From NCBI RefSeq assembly GCF_000422585.1, contig NZ_KE383887.1, forward strand, positions 1 through 64,000: a stretch of DNA of 64,000 bases, read 5' to 3'. Both the position numbers and the translations under genes were made by a program. Numbering within the stretch: position 1 is the stretch's first letter; each line of letters starts with the position of its first letter. This DNA is from Hugenholtzia roseola DSM 9546. GTDB taxonomy: Bacteria > Bacteroidota > Bacteroidia > Cytophagales > Bernardetiaceae. Below the pieces are notes generated by a model. The model was not told the DNA's origin and did no database searches. It saw only the letters and a list, made by a program, of their open reading frames with translations. Below are positions 53,622-61,838 of the stretch, piece by piece.

Positions 53622-55763
53622 ATGAAAAAAACAAGTCTTGCACTGCTACTTGCAGTCTTTACCCTGCTTTCTTACGCGCCCTTGCGTGCAGACGAAGGCA
53701 TGTGGCTTGCCATGCTTTTAGGCAAACTCAATGAAGTCGACATGAAGGCGAAAGGGCTAAAACTTTCTGCCGAACAGATTTATAGCGTCAATAATTCGAG
53801 CCTTAAAGATGCTATCTTTGGCTTAGGATATGGCAACCCCGGTTCTAATTTCTGTACTTCGGAGGCAATTTCGAGCGAAGGCTTATTGCTTACCAATCAC
53901 CACTGCGCTTATGATTTAATCCAAAGCCACAGCACGCCTGAAAACAACATCTTAGAAAAAGGCTTTATGGCGGCTACAAAGGCAGAGGAGCTACCCAATC
54001 AAGGGCTTACGGCTTCTTTTTTGGTGCGTATGGAAGATGTAACCGAAAAAATGAAAGCCGCTATGGGAAATGGCACTGCTTATCAGGTACAGCAGCAAAT
54101 CATCGAGGAGGCTACAAAGGATACACACTACAAAGCCATCGTAAAGGACTTTTTCTTCGGCAATGAGTTCTATCTCTTTGTGTTTGAAACTTTCCGCGAC
54201 GTGCGTTTGGTGGCTGCCCCCCCCGAAGCGGTAGGCAAATTTGGTGGCGATACCGACAACTGGATGTGGCCTCGTCATACAGGCGACTTCGCTATCTTGC
54301 GCATCTATGCCGACAAAGACAACAAGCCTGCTGATTATAGCACCGATAACGTGCCTTACAAGCCTAAGCACTTCCTGCCCGTTTCGGTGAAAGGTATCCA
54401 AGAAGGCGATTTTGCCATGACTTTTGGCTTTCCCGGTCGTACAGAACGCTACAAAACCTCATATAGCCTTTTGGTAGATTTTGAAATGTCGAATCCTGCT
54501 CGCATCAAATTGCGTGAGAATCGCCTCAATTTGATGAAAGAAAGCATGGACAAAGACCCCAAAGTACGCCTTATGTATGCTGCCAAATATGCACAAATTA
54601 GCAACTACTACAAGTATTTTATCGGTCAGAATGAAGGTTTGGCGCGTTTGAAAACAGTAGATTTGAAGCGTGAGAATGAAGCCAAATTCCAAGATTGGGC
54701 AGATAAAAGCGGAGAAGAGCGTTATGCCACTGCTTTGAAGCGCATCGAGGAGGCACAGAAAGCCATGACAGAGTACCAACTTTCTTACATCTACCTACAA
54801 GAAGCCGCCTTTGGCGCAGAATTGATGGAGTTGGCTTACGAATTTTATGACCTTTACGACCTTCTCAAAGCAGGCAACGATACAAAAGAAGCGGCAGCAG
54901 CAAAAGAAGCGGCTATCAATGCACATTTCGAAGAATACAATACCACTATCGACAAGCGCGTTTTTGCCAAACTATTTAGCTTCTATGCCCAAGATGTGCC
55001 TAAAAGCCAGCAGCCTGCCCTTTTCGAAAGTGTAGTGGCGAAAAAATACAAGGGTAATTGGGAAAAGTATGCCGACAAAATGTTCGCTTCTTCTTTCCTT
55101 ACTTCAAAAGAACGCGCTTTGGCTTTTGCAAAAAATCCTTCTTTAAAGGCAATGGAAAGCGATTTAGGTTTTAGCCTTTTCTTAGACGTATTTAATAACT
55201 ATCGTCAGAAAATTGCCCCTGCCATTGGTCAGTCGCAGGGAGCTTTGATGATGGCAATGCGCGACTATGTAGAGGGCTTGCGTGCCATGCAAACCGACAA
55301 GGTTTTCTATCCTGATGCCAATTCTACTTTGCGCCTTTCTTATGGTACGGTAAGAGATTACGCGCCGAAAGATGGCGTGCAGTTCAATTATTTCACTACC
55401 CACAAAGGTATTTTGGAAAAAGAAAACCCCAATGATGCCGAGTTTGTAGTTCCTGCCAAAGTAAAGGAGCTAATTCAGAAAAAAGACTTTGGCACGTATG
55501 CCGACAAAAATGGCAACCTCCCTGTCGCTTTTATTACCGATAACGACATTACGGGTGGTAATTCGGGTAGCCCTGTCATTGGTGCTAATGGCGAACTCAT
55601 AGGGCTTGCCTTCGACGGCAACTGGGAAGCCATGACAGGCGACTTAGTCTATGATGTAGAGTACAAGCGTTGCATCAATGTCGATATCCGCTACGTCCTC
55701 TGGACAATAGACAAAGTATTAGGCGGAGAGCGTCTTATCCAAGAGATGAAACTGGTTAAATAA
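53622..55763 (+). CDS. S46 family dipeptidyl-peptidase (DPP7-like)
   Basis: A periplasmic serine exopeptidase releasing N-terminal dipeptides. A signal peptide is visible (LALLLAVFTLLSYAPLRA). The chymotrypsin-like triad is intact: His in LLTNHHCAYD (93/94), D222 in RHTGDFA, and S648 in TGGNSGSPV. The S1-pocket residue is G666 in AFDGNWE; Gly here is typical of DPP7, while DPP11 has Arg, so I infer preference for hydrophobic or aliphatic P1 residues. The product is 713 residues, the family length. The ATG at 53622 directly precedes the signal peptide. A terminator follows. Confidence 0.94.
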   Translation: MKKTSLALLLAVFTLLSYAPLRADEGMWLAMLLGKLNEVDMKAKGLKLSAEQIYSVNNSSLKDAIFGLGYGNPGSNFCTSEAISSEGLLLTNHHCAYDLIQSHSTPENNILEKGFMAATKAEELPNQGLTASFLVRMEDVTEKMKAAMGNGTAYQVQQQIIEEATKDTHYKAIVKDFFFGNEFYLFVFETFRDVRLVAAPPEAVGKFGGDTDNWMWPRHTGDFAILRIYADKDNKPADYSTDNVPYKPKHFLPVSVKGIQEGDFAMTFGFPGRTERYKTSYSLLVDFEMSNPARIKLRENRLNLMKESMDKDPKVRLMYAAKYAQISNYYKYFIGQNEGLARLKTVDLKRENEAKFQDWADKSGEERYATALKRIEEAQKAMTEYQLSYIYLQEAAFGAELMELAYEFYDLYDLLKAGNDTKEAAAAKEAAINAHFEEYNTTIDKRVFAKLFSFYAQDVPKSQQPALFESVVAKKYKGNWEKYADKMFASSFLTSKERALAFAKNPSLKAMESDLGFSLFLDVFNNYRQKIAPAIGQSQGALMMAMRDYVEGLRAMQTDKVFYPDANSTLRLSYGTVRDYAPKDGVQFNYFTTHKGILEKENPNDAEFVVPAKVKELIQKKDFGTYADKNGNLPVAFITDNDITGGNSGSPVIGANGELIGLAFDGNWEAMTGDLVYDVEYKRCINVDIRYVLWTIDKVLGGERLIQEMKLVK

Positions 55764-55780
55764 ACAAGTTTCTCTGCCAC

Positions 55781-55811
55781 AACCTTGACAAGGATTTGCC
55801 TTGTCAAGGTT
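55781..55811 (+). terminator. Terminator after the S46 peptidase gene
   Basis: A perfect 13-base stem, AACCTTGACAAGG with CCTTGTCAAGGTT, and a 5-base loop is followed by TTGTTTTATTTT. It lies 18 bases after the stop codon. Confidence 0.85.
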
Positions 55812-55838
55812 TGTTTTATTTTAAAAAGCATATTTTTG

Positions 55839-56570
55839 ATGAAAGAGCGTATCGTTATCATTCCTACCTACAACGAAATCGAAAACATCGAGGGCATTAT
55901 CGAAGCTGTTTTCGCCTTGCCACTTCCTTTTGATGTCCTAATTATTGATGACGGCTCACCCGACGGAACGGCACAAAAGGTACAGCAGATGCAGCAGAAG
56001 TGGGGCGGAAGGCTTATTTTAGAGCAGCGCAAGGGCAAATTAGGCTTAGGAACTGCCTATTTGCATGGTTTTGCCAAAGCCTTAGCTTGGGGCTATGCCT
56101 ATATTTTTGAAATGGACGCAGACTTTTCACACGACCCCAAAGATTTGGTACGCCTCTATCAAGCCTGTGCAGAAGGGCAAAACGACGTAGCTATCGGCTC
56201 GCGCTACATCAAGGGTGTAAATGTGGTGAATTGGCCTATGAGCAGGGTGCTGATGTCTTATTTTGCAAGCATGTACGTCCGCTTGATTACGGGCATGCCC
56301 ATCATGGACGCAACGGCAGGCTTCAAATGTTACCGCCGCAACGTTTTAGAAACCATACCACTCGAAAAGATAAAATTTGTAGGGTACGCTTTTCAGATAG
56401 AAATGAAATTTACGGCGTGGAAATATGGCTTCAAAGTAGTAGAAGTACCCATTATTTTCACCGACCGCACCAAAGGTGTTTCTAAAATGTCGTCTAAAAT
56501 CTTCAAAGAGGCTTTTTTTGGCGTAATTCAGATGAAAATACAGAGCCTTTTTCGCAGTTATCGCAGGTAG
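55839..56570 (+). CDS. Polyprenol-phosphate glycosyltransferase (Dpm1-like, GT2)
   Basis: A 243-residue GT2 enzyme expected to transfer mannose or glucose from a nucleotide sugar to polyprenyl phosphate. The opening VIIPTYNEIENI, the nucleotide motif VLIIDDGSPDGTA and the DxD region FEMDADFSHDPKDL are canonical. GSRYIKGVNVVNWP and DRTKGVSKM follow as in Dpm1. It lacks the C-terminal membrane helices of long Dpm1 forms. ATG 55839 is chosen because it begins MKERIVIIPTYNE. Confidence 0.92.
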   Translation: MKERIVIIPTYNEIENIEGIIEAVFALPLPFDVLIIDDGSPDGTAQKVQQMQQKWGGRLILEQRKGKLGLGTAYLHGFAKALAWGYAYIFEMDADFSHDPKDLVRLYQACAEGQNDVAIGSRYIKGVNVVNWPMSRVLMSYFASMYVRLITGMPIMDATAGFKCYRRNVLETIPLEKIKFVGYAFQIEMKFTAWKYGFKVVEVPIIFTDRTKGVSKMSSKIFKEAFFGVIQMKIQSLFRSYRR

Positions 56571-56647
56571 GAGAGAGGTGTCAGGTTTTTTCTTTTCACT
56601 TTTTTAACATAGGCGAAAAAAAAACGCCCTTCTTTGCGAAAAAATAT

Positions 56648-56655
56648 TATCTTTG
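56648..56655 (+). promoter_or_regulatory. Candidate -7 box TATCTTTG for the SpoIIE gene
   Basis: TATCTTTG fits TAnnTTTG and lies 61 bases before the start at 56717. Confidence 0.4.
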
Positions 56656-56716
56656 GCTTTAAATCCTTCATAAATAAAAGCATTTCCCTTTTTTACGTGC
56701 TAAAAAGCCCTAAGGT

Positions 56717-58921
56717 ATGCCTTCCTCTTTTGGGTGCAAAACCCTTTTTGTTGCATTTTTTTTGTTCTCGCCCCTATTTTTATTCGCCCAGAATAGAAAG
56801 ATAGATAGTTTGCGGCGGCTTTACGAAAGCAGTACCAGCGATACGACACGTTTGTTCTTAGAAACAAAAATCGCTTATGAATATAGCTACATAGACCCTG
56901 ATACGGCTGTTATTTTATCTAATAAAAGTCTGATTGCCTGCCAAAAAGAAAATTATATCATGGGCATTTTAGAAAGTTATTTTGCCCTAAGTATTGCCTA
57001 TTCTACTATGGGAGAGTACGATTCGGCTATCTTGTATGCAGAAAAAGGTTTGGAATGGCAGCCCAAAAGCGAAGATAGGAGCATGGAGGCTTCTTTGCTT
57101 AATTCGGTCGGTATTGGTTATTATTACAAAGGGGAATACGACAAAGCCTTAATTTATTACGAAAAAGTATATGAAATTGATAAAGAAGATGAATCTAAAA
57201 CGGTTGCTGCCTTAGTTAATATTGGTAGTATTCATAGCTTGAACCAAAATTTTGAAACGGCAATTAACTATTACAAAAAGGCAGTCGCTTTACACGAAAA
57301 ATACCGTCACCCCGATGACGAACTTAGTTATGTGATTGCCCTTTCGAATTTGGGAACAGATTACGCCCTAACACAAAGGGATAGTTTGGCTACTTTTTAT
57401 ACCCAAAAGAGTTTGGTGCTTTCCCAAGAGATGGAAGATTGGGGAGGCGTAGCCTACTGTTATGCTACCTTAGCCAAAATTGCAGAAAACCAAAAAGATT
57501 GGAAAAAGGCAGTAGAAGAAGCCGAAAAAAGCATTTCCTTTTATCAGTCTATCAATGATGTGCCTTCTACTATTGAGCCTTTGCTTACTTTGGCAGTTGC
57601 ATATTCTAATCAAAATTTGCATCAGAAAGCGGAAAATGCCGCTCAAAAAGCCCTTGAAATTGCAAACACTACCCAGTCGCTTGCCTCTTTGAGCAGCTCG
57701 CATTTGGCACTACACCAAGTTTTTAAGAAGCAAAAAAACTTTGAAAAGGCTCTTTTTCACCATGAAAAGTACAAAGAATTAGAAGATAGTACCTTTAATT
57801 TGAAAAAAAGCAAAATTATCAACAGTTTAGAAAACAAAGTTGCCTTAGACCTTAAAAATGCCGAAATAGAGCAGGAGCGAACCGCAAAAGAGTTTCAAGA
57901 AAAAATCAATTATTTAATTGTGGCTTCTTTGGTAGTGGTCTTAATTTTTATGTTTATTGTTTGGCGCAATCGCATCAAAATCAAGCAAGCCTATCAAAAT
58001 TTGAAGGCTGCCAACGAGGAAAATTTGCTCAAAAGTGAGGAAATCAGACAGCAAAAAGAAGAAATTTTGCAGACCCTCGAAACGGTCAATGAGCAAAAAG
58101 AATTGATTGCGTCCAAAAATTTGCACATTATCGCCTCTATCAATTATGCCAAAAGAATCCAAAATGCTTTGTTGCCCAAAGTAGAAACGCTTGACCTGCA
58201 TCTGCCTGCGCATTGGATTTTATATCTGCCCAAAGATATTGTGTCGGGCGATTTTTATTGGTTGGCACAAATGAATGAGTCTTCGCAAGACCTCTTGCTT
58301 GCCATTGCCGATTGCACAGGGCATGGCGTACCCGGTGCTTTGATGACCGTAGTGGGGCATAATCTTTTAGACCAGATTGTCAATCAGGATAAGATTGAAG
58401 CTCCTGCCCAAATTTTGCACAGTTTAGATGAGAAGTTACAACGCCTTTTGCAGCAACAGGTTGAAAATAAGGAACTTAGCCAAGAATTTAGAAATGCTAA
58501 TTCCCTGCAAGACGGCATGGACATTGTGCTTTTGCGATGGAATGGGACAAAGCGAAGCCTTACCTTTGCCGCTGCCAAGCGTCCGCTCTGGATTTGGCAC
58601 AAAGCCACAAATGAATTGCGCGTTTTGAAAGGCAGCCAATATCCTATCGGAAGCACTCAATACAAGCAAAAAACGTTTGGCGAGCATCATCTTACCTTAG
58701 AAAAAGGGGATAGGGTCTATGCTTTCACTGATGGCTACGCCGACCAGTTTGGAAAAGAAGGAAAAATGACTATTAAAAAAATGCGCGACTTTTTAAATCA
58801 AACACATCATTTGCCACTTCAAACCCAAAAAGAAGCCTTCGCACAATTTTTTGCAGAATGGAAAGAAGACACTGAACAGACCGATGATGTCTTGTTTTTT
58901 GCTATGGAAGTAGGAAAGTAA
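56717..58921 (+). CDS. TPR sensor with SpoIIE-type PP2C phosphatase domain
   Basis: A 734-residue membrane signalling protein. A signal peptide (LFVAFFLFSPLFLFAQN) leads a periplasmic array of TPR repeats (residues about 25-370, for example ALIYYEKVYEIDKED). One membrane helix is at about 400-420 (LIVASLVVVLIFMFIVW), then a coiled coil, then the SpoIIE phosphatase domain. Metal-binding acids are D512 in SGDFYW and D532 in ADCTGHGVPGALM, with a C-terminal FTDGYADQFG. Such proteins usually dephosphorylate anti-sigma-factor antagonists in partner switching. No STAS or kinase gene is adjacent. Confidence 0.92.
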   Translation: MPSSFGCKTLFVAFFLFSPLFLFAQNRKIDSLRRLYESSTSDTTRLFLETKIAYEYSYIDPDTAVILSNKSLIACQKENYIMGILESYFALSIAYSTMGEYDSAILYAEKGLEWQPKSEDRSMEASLLNSVGIGYYYKGEYDKALIYYEKVYEIDKEDESKTVAALVNIGSIHSLNQNFETAINYYKKAVALHEKYRHPDDELSYVIALSNLGTDYALTQRDSLATFYTQKSLVLSQEMEDWGGVAYCYATLAKIAENQKDWKKAVEEAEKSISFYQSINDVPSTIEPLLTLAVAYSNQNLHQKAENAAQKALEIANTTQSLASLSSSHLALHQVFKKQKNFEKALFHHEKYKELEDSTFNLKKSKIINSLENKVALDLKNAEIEQERTAKEFQEKINYLIVASLVVVLIFMFIVWRNRIKIKQAYQNLKAANEENLLKSEEIRQQKEEILQTLETVNEQKELIASKNLHIIASINYAKRIQNALLPKVETLDLHLPAHWILYLPKDIVSGDFYWLAQMNESSQDLLLAIADCTGHGVPGALMTVVGHNLLDQIVNQDKIEAPAQILHSLDEKLQRLLQQQVENKELSQEFRNANSLQDGMDIVLLRWNGTKRSLTFAAAKRPLWIWHKATNELRVLKGSQYPIGSTQYKQKTFGEHHLTLEKGDRVYAFTDGYADQFGKEGKMTIKKMRDFLNQTHHLPLQTQKEAFAQFFAEWKEDTEQTDDVLFFAMEVGK

Positions 58922-59008
58922 AAGGCGAAAGTTGTTTGAGTCTTGTTTGATTTTTTACAATATTAACAACGTTTTTTCTTTTTCTATTTTAGTCTAATTT
59001 ATTTTAGT

Positions 59009-59512
59009 CTAATCTTTTGATGCCTTTTTGCCTGCTAACCAAGCTACCAAGACCAAAACGGCAGTTAGGAAGATGCCAACGAGTTCGAAAACAAGTAAGT
59101 AGTCTGTTAGAAAAAGTATGCCTATTTTTTGTATGGTAGAAAAGTTTTCTTTCAAAATCTTATCTTCTAAAAGAGAACTGTTTTTGGCTAACCATACGCC
59201 CAAAAGACTTAGCAGCCCAAAAGCCGCCAAGATGCCACCGCCGAGTGAAGCCTGCGGCGTAGGCAGGCTCAAATCGCCAGAGGGTTCGGCAAACATCAGG
59301 GCAAAGAGTAGCAATAGAAGAATCCCCCCTACATAGATAATAATTTGGGTAAGTGCCACAAAATCAGCACCTAAGAGTGCGAAAATGCCCGCTACCCCAA
59401 GCAGCGTGAGCAGGAAGGCGAAGGATACAGAAAGCACCTTGCGCAGAAGCAAGACCCCTACTGCACCTGCCAACGCAAGGACTGAAAAGGCGATAAAAAA
59501 AGCAATTTCCAA
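59009..59512 (-). CDS. nuoJ: NADH-quinone oxidoreductase subunit J
   Basis: A 167-residue membrane subunit of respiratory complex I with about five helices. The diagnostic block ALTQIIIYVGGILLLLLFAL is at residues about 54-73. The first helices (LALAGAVGVLLLRKVLSVSF) and last helix (LVGIFLTAVLVLVAWLA) fit the family. It is isolated here: no other nuo genes lie within the window, although nuoJ is normally between nuoI and nuoK. It may be in a two-gene unit with the pterin dehydratase gene upstream (44-base gap). Confidence 0.88.
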   Translation of the reverse strand: MEIAFFIAFSVLALAGAVGVLLLRKVLSVSFAFLLTLLGVAGIFALLGADFVALTQIIIYVGGILLLLLFALMFAEPSGDLSLPTPQASLGGGILAAFGLLSLLGVWLAKNSSLLEDKILKENFSTIQKIGILFLTDYLLVFELVGIFLTAVLVLVAWLAGKKASKD

Positions 59513-59555
59513 CGTGTTTTTTAGAATTTAGTAAGAGAGGGGCAAAAACTACGCA

Positions 59556-59795
59556 CTATTTCGCGGCGAGCAGTGCATCTATGGCGGCGGCTAATGCCTC
59601 ATCTTTTTCGGTAATGGTATTGCCTGCATCATGGGTAGTGAGCGCAATCGTTACGCGGTTATATACGTTGCTCCATTCGGGGTGGTGGTTGTGTTTTTCT
59701 GCCAAAAATGCAACGCGCATCATAAAGGCAAAGGCTGCCGTAAAGTCGGCAAACTCAAAATGGCGCACTAAGCGATTGTTTTCTTTCTGCCACAT
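59556..59795 (-). CDS. phhB: 4a-hydroxytetrahydrobiopterin dehydratase
   Basis: Recycles the pterin cofactor by dehydrating 4a-carbinolamine. The active-site signature [16 protein letters not shown] carries the tandem histidines, followed by [15 protein letters not shown]. The product is 79 residues from ATG 59795 (MWQKENN), the short length seen in Bacteroidota. nuoJ follows on the same strand. No aromatic hydroxylase gene is in the window. The gap 59802-60035 has a TATATTTG box (59857-59864) but no gene I can see. Confidence 0.9.
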   Translation of the reverse strand: MWQKENNRLVRHFEFADFTAAFAFMMRVAFLAEKHNHHPEWSNVYNRVTIALTTHDAGNTITEKDEALAAAIDALLAAK

Positions 59796-60035
59796 AAACA
59801 AGATAGGGTCATGCCAAAAGGCGGTTTCTGATGGCGGTAAAGATAAGAAAAAATTGTATATTTGCTACTCAAAAGTTTTAAAACTTGGTTTTTGCCTAAT
59901 GTGAGTGAATTGCTTTTTTACAGTTGGTGTTGAATTGATAGAGGGCGACAAAAAAGTCTTTCAAATCAAAAAAATAAAGCAGAGTTTCAAATTAAATCGT
60001 AACTTCGCAGCATAAATACGACTAAACACAACTAC

Positions 60036-60227
60036 ATGAAAACAATTAATCTTTCTGATGAAGACTTTGAAAAATTAACAAGGCTTTTATCTGAGCATGA
60101 CGAACTATACGGTGATGAAAATGAAACCGTTTGGAGTTTTGATGATGTAGAAAATCTACGTCAGATAGGAACAGAGTTTATTTCCATACTTTCACCTTAC
60201 TTAAAACAAATTCAAGAAAATGCCTAA
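60036..60227 (+). CDS. Small acidic protein coupled to a nuclease-like gene
   Basis: A 63-residue, strongly acidic, helical protein (MKTINLSDEDFEKLTRLLSE, then DELYGDENETVWSF). It overlaps the start of the next gene by eight bases, so the two are co-translated. Both are AT-rich. I do not recognise a family. By position and charge it could be an antitoxin or inhibitor of the following nuclease-like protein, but that is inference only. Confidence 0.6.
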   Translation: MKTINLSDEDFEKLTRLLSEHDELYGDENETVWSFDDVENLRQIGTEFISILSPYLKQIQENA

Positions 60228-61176
60228 ATTATTTTCGTCTTCTGTAAAAAAGTTTTTAAATCAAGTAAATAAGCCTGAAAGTGAGCTAAATAAATTTATT
60301 TGCGAGAATTGGGCTTCTTTATTTTCTAATCTTACGCTTGTTTCAAGCGAATTTCCCTTAAAAGGAAATGTTAGGAGCATTGGTACAGGTGGAAGAATTG
60401 ACATTTTGGCTTATAACCCAAAATCAAAAAGATTTGTAATTTTTGAACTTAAAAAAGAATATGACAAAAATATAACAGAACAAGTTTCTGATTATAGAGA
60501 GTATATTGAAGATAATTTTGCAGATGTCTATTTAAAAACTACGCAACAATATAACATTGATTTACCAAAGTTTCAAGAAATGGATTTAAAACAAATTGAA
60601 ATTGTACTAATAGCTAAAAAATTCTCTCTTACTCAAATAGAAAGAGTTAAAAAAAACAAAGAAAATAACATCACTTTAATAAAATATTTTTGGTTTGAAG
60701 ATGATTTAATTTTTATAGATTATTTAAATAATGACCCTGATGAAGAAAAGATAGAAAGTATAAACAGTAAAAAAATTCGTATAGTGAAAGAAGTTATAAA
60801 TCAAGACCCTGATTTATATGAGATAGACCGTTTTTTTAACCTTAAACAAGAGAGCAAAGAGGTGTTTCTTCTTTTTTATGATTGGCTTAAAACAAAAGGA
60901 GAGGTGAAAATTACACCGAAACAAGTCTTATTAAAGGTCGAATTTGGACAACATACTTTTTCAGCCATAGGTTATGCAGGTAAAGTCGGGAGCAAACAGA
61001 TTTTGCAAATCAACACGAATATAGATTTGACGTATGAAGATAAACTTTTAGTAGAAGATAGGGTAAGGGTGGGGCAAAAGAAAAAAGGTAGTTTGGCATC
61101 TGAAAGATTTGAAATAAGACTAAGGAGCAAAGAAGAAATGCAACGAATGATAAATGCGCTTGACGACAAAATTTAG
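60220..61176 (+). CDS. PD-(D/E)xK nuclease-like protein (DUF91/NucS-related)
   Basis: A 318-residue protein. The nuclease core is at residues 24-100: FICENWASLF, then GGRIDILAY with D61, then FVIFELKKE with E76 and K78, then a helix QVSDYREYIEDNF. This D...ExK order with a following Q/Y helix is the DUF91 (NucS-like) pattern. The C-terminal half, including ILQINTNIDLTYEDKLLVED and a basic end (RVGQKKKGSLASERF), is unassigned and may bind DNA. It could be a restriction-like or repair nuclease. It follows a small acidic gene with an eight-base overlap. Confidence 0.75.
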   Translation: MPKLFSSSVKKFLNQVNKPESELNKFICENWASLFSNLTLVSSEFPLKGNVRSIGTGGRIDILAYNPKSKRFVIFELKKEYDKNITEQVSDYREYIEDNFADVYLKTTQQYNIDLPKFQEMDLKQIEIVLIAKKFSLTQIERVKKNKENNITLIKYFWFEDDLIFIDYLNNDPDEEKIESINSKKIRIVKEVINQDPDLYEIDRFFNLKQESKEVFLLFYDWLKTKGEVKITPKQVLLKVEFGQHTFSAIGYAGKVGSKQILQINTNIDLTYEDKLLVEDRVRVGQKKKGSLASERFEIRLRSKEEMQRMINALDDKI

Positions 61177-61258
61177 AGCCTGATATCTACTTTCCGTTAA
61201 AGGCTACTTATTTAGATTGCTCTTTTGCCTTTTTTACTGTTTAGGCGAATACCCTAAC

Positions 61259-61289
61259 TTTGGGTTTTGATATTTTTTAGATATATTTG
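61259..61289 (+). promoter_or_regulatory. Promoter of the FtsL-like gene
   Basis: TTTG at 61259-61262, a 19-base spacer and TATATTTG at 61282-61289 fit the Bacteroidota promoter well. The start codon is 75 bases downstream. Confidence 0.6.
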
Positions 61290-61363
61290 TGCTTGTGTGG
61301 AGTAGGGGCGGTCAGTAGCCTTATTTCTACTCAAATCGTTTCTATTTTTTACTTTCTTTATTT

Positions 61364-61759
61364 ATGCAAAATCAGCCACTCAAACGCAACTACTACAAAA
61401 ACGAGGAAGCCGAAGCTGCACAGCCCGAAGCGACTCCCCTCATTCAAGTTTCATTTTGGAAAACTTTTGCCCAACGCGATTTTCGCTTAGACCAAGAGTT
61501 GCTTTTTCGCGCTATGCCTTATTTTATTTATGCTGCCTTTTTAGGATTGATTTATATTGCAAATCGTCATTACACCGATAGAATCGTCCGAAAGGTCATT
61601 ACCTTGCGCATGGAGGTAGAGGAATTGCGTGTAGATTATATCACGCTCAAATCGGACTTTATCTCGAAAAACAAAGAGCAGGAGGTTGCCAAAAAAGCAA
61701 AACGAATCGGACTTGTAGAAAATGACGGCGTGAAGGTAAAGATTGAAAAAGAAAAATAG
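61364..61759 (+). CDS. FtsL-like small bitopic membrane protein
   Basis: A 131-residue protein with a cytoplasmic start of about 48 residues, one membrane helix (MPYFIYAAFLGLIYIANRHY) and a periplasmic coiled coil (VRKVITLRMEVEELRVDYIT). This size and layout are those of Bacteroidota FtsL, a divisome subunit that bridges FtsQ/FtsB and FtsWI. The usual neighbours in the cell-division cluster (rsmH upstream, ftsI downstream) are absent, so the gene is isolated or the identification is only structural. It converges with the DnaJ-TPR gene. Confidence 0.6.
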   Translation: MQNQPLKRNYYKNEEAEAAQPEATPLIQVSFWKTFAQRDFRLDQELLFRAMPYFIYAAFLGLIYIANRHYTDRIVRKVITLRMEVEELRVDYITLKSDFISKNKEQEVAKKAKRIGLVENDGVKVKIEKEK

Positions 61760-61838
61760 GCTGTTCTTTTAATAGTTTCTATAATAATTTTTTCAATAAA
61801 TTTTACGCTGACGCGCTTTTATTGTCTTTGCGCTCTGC

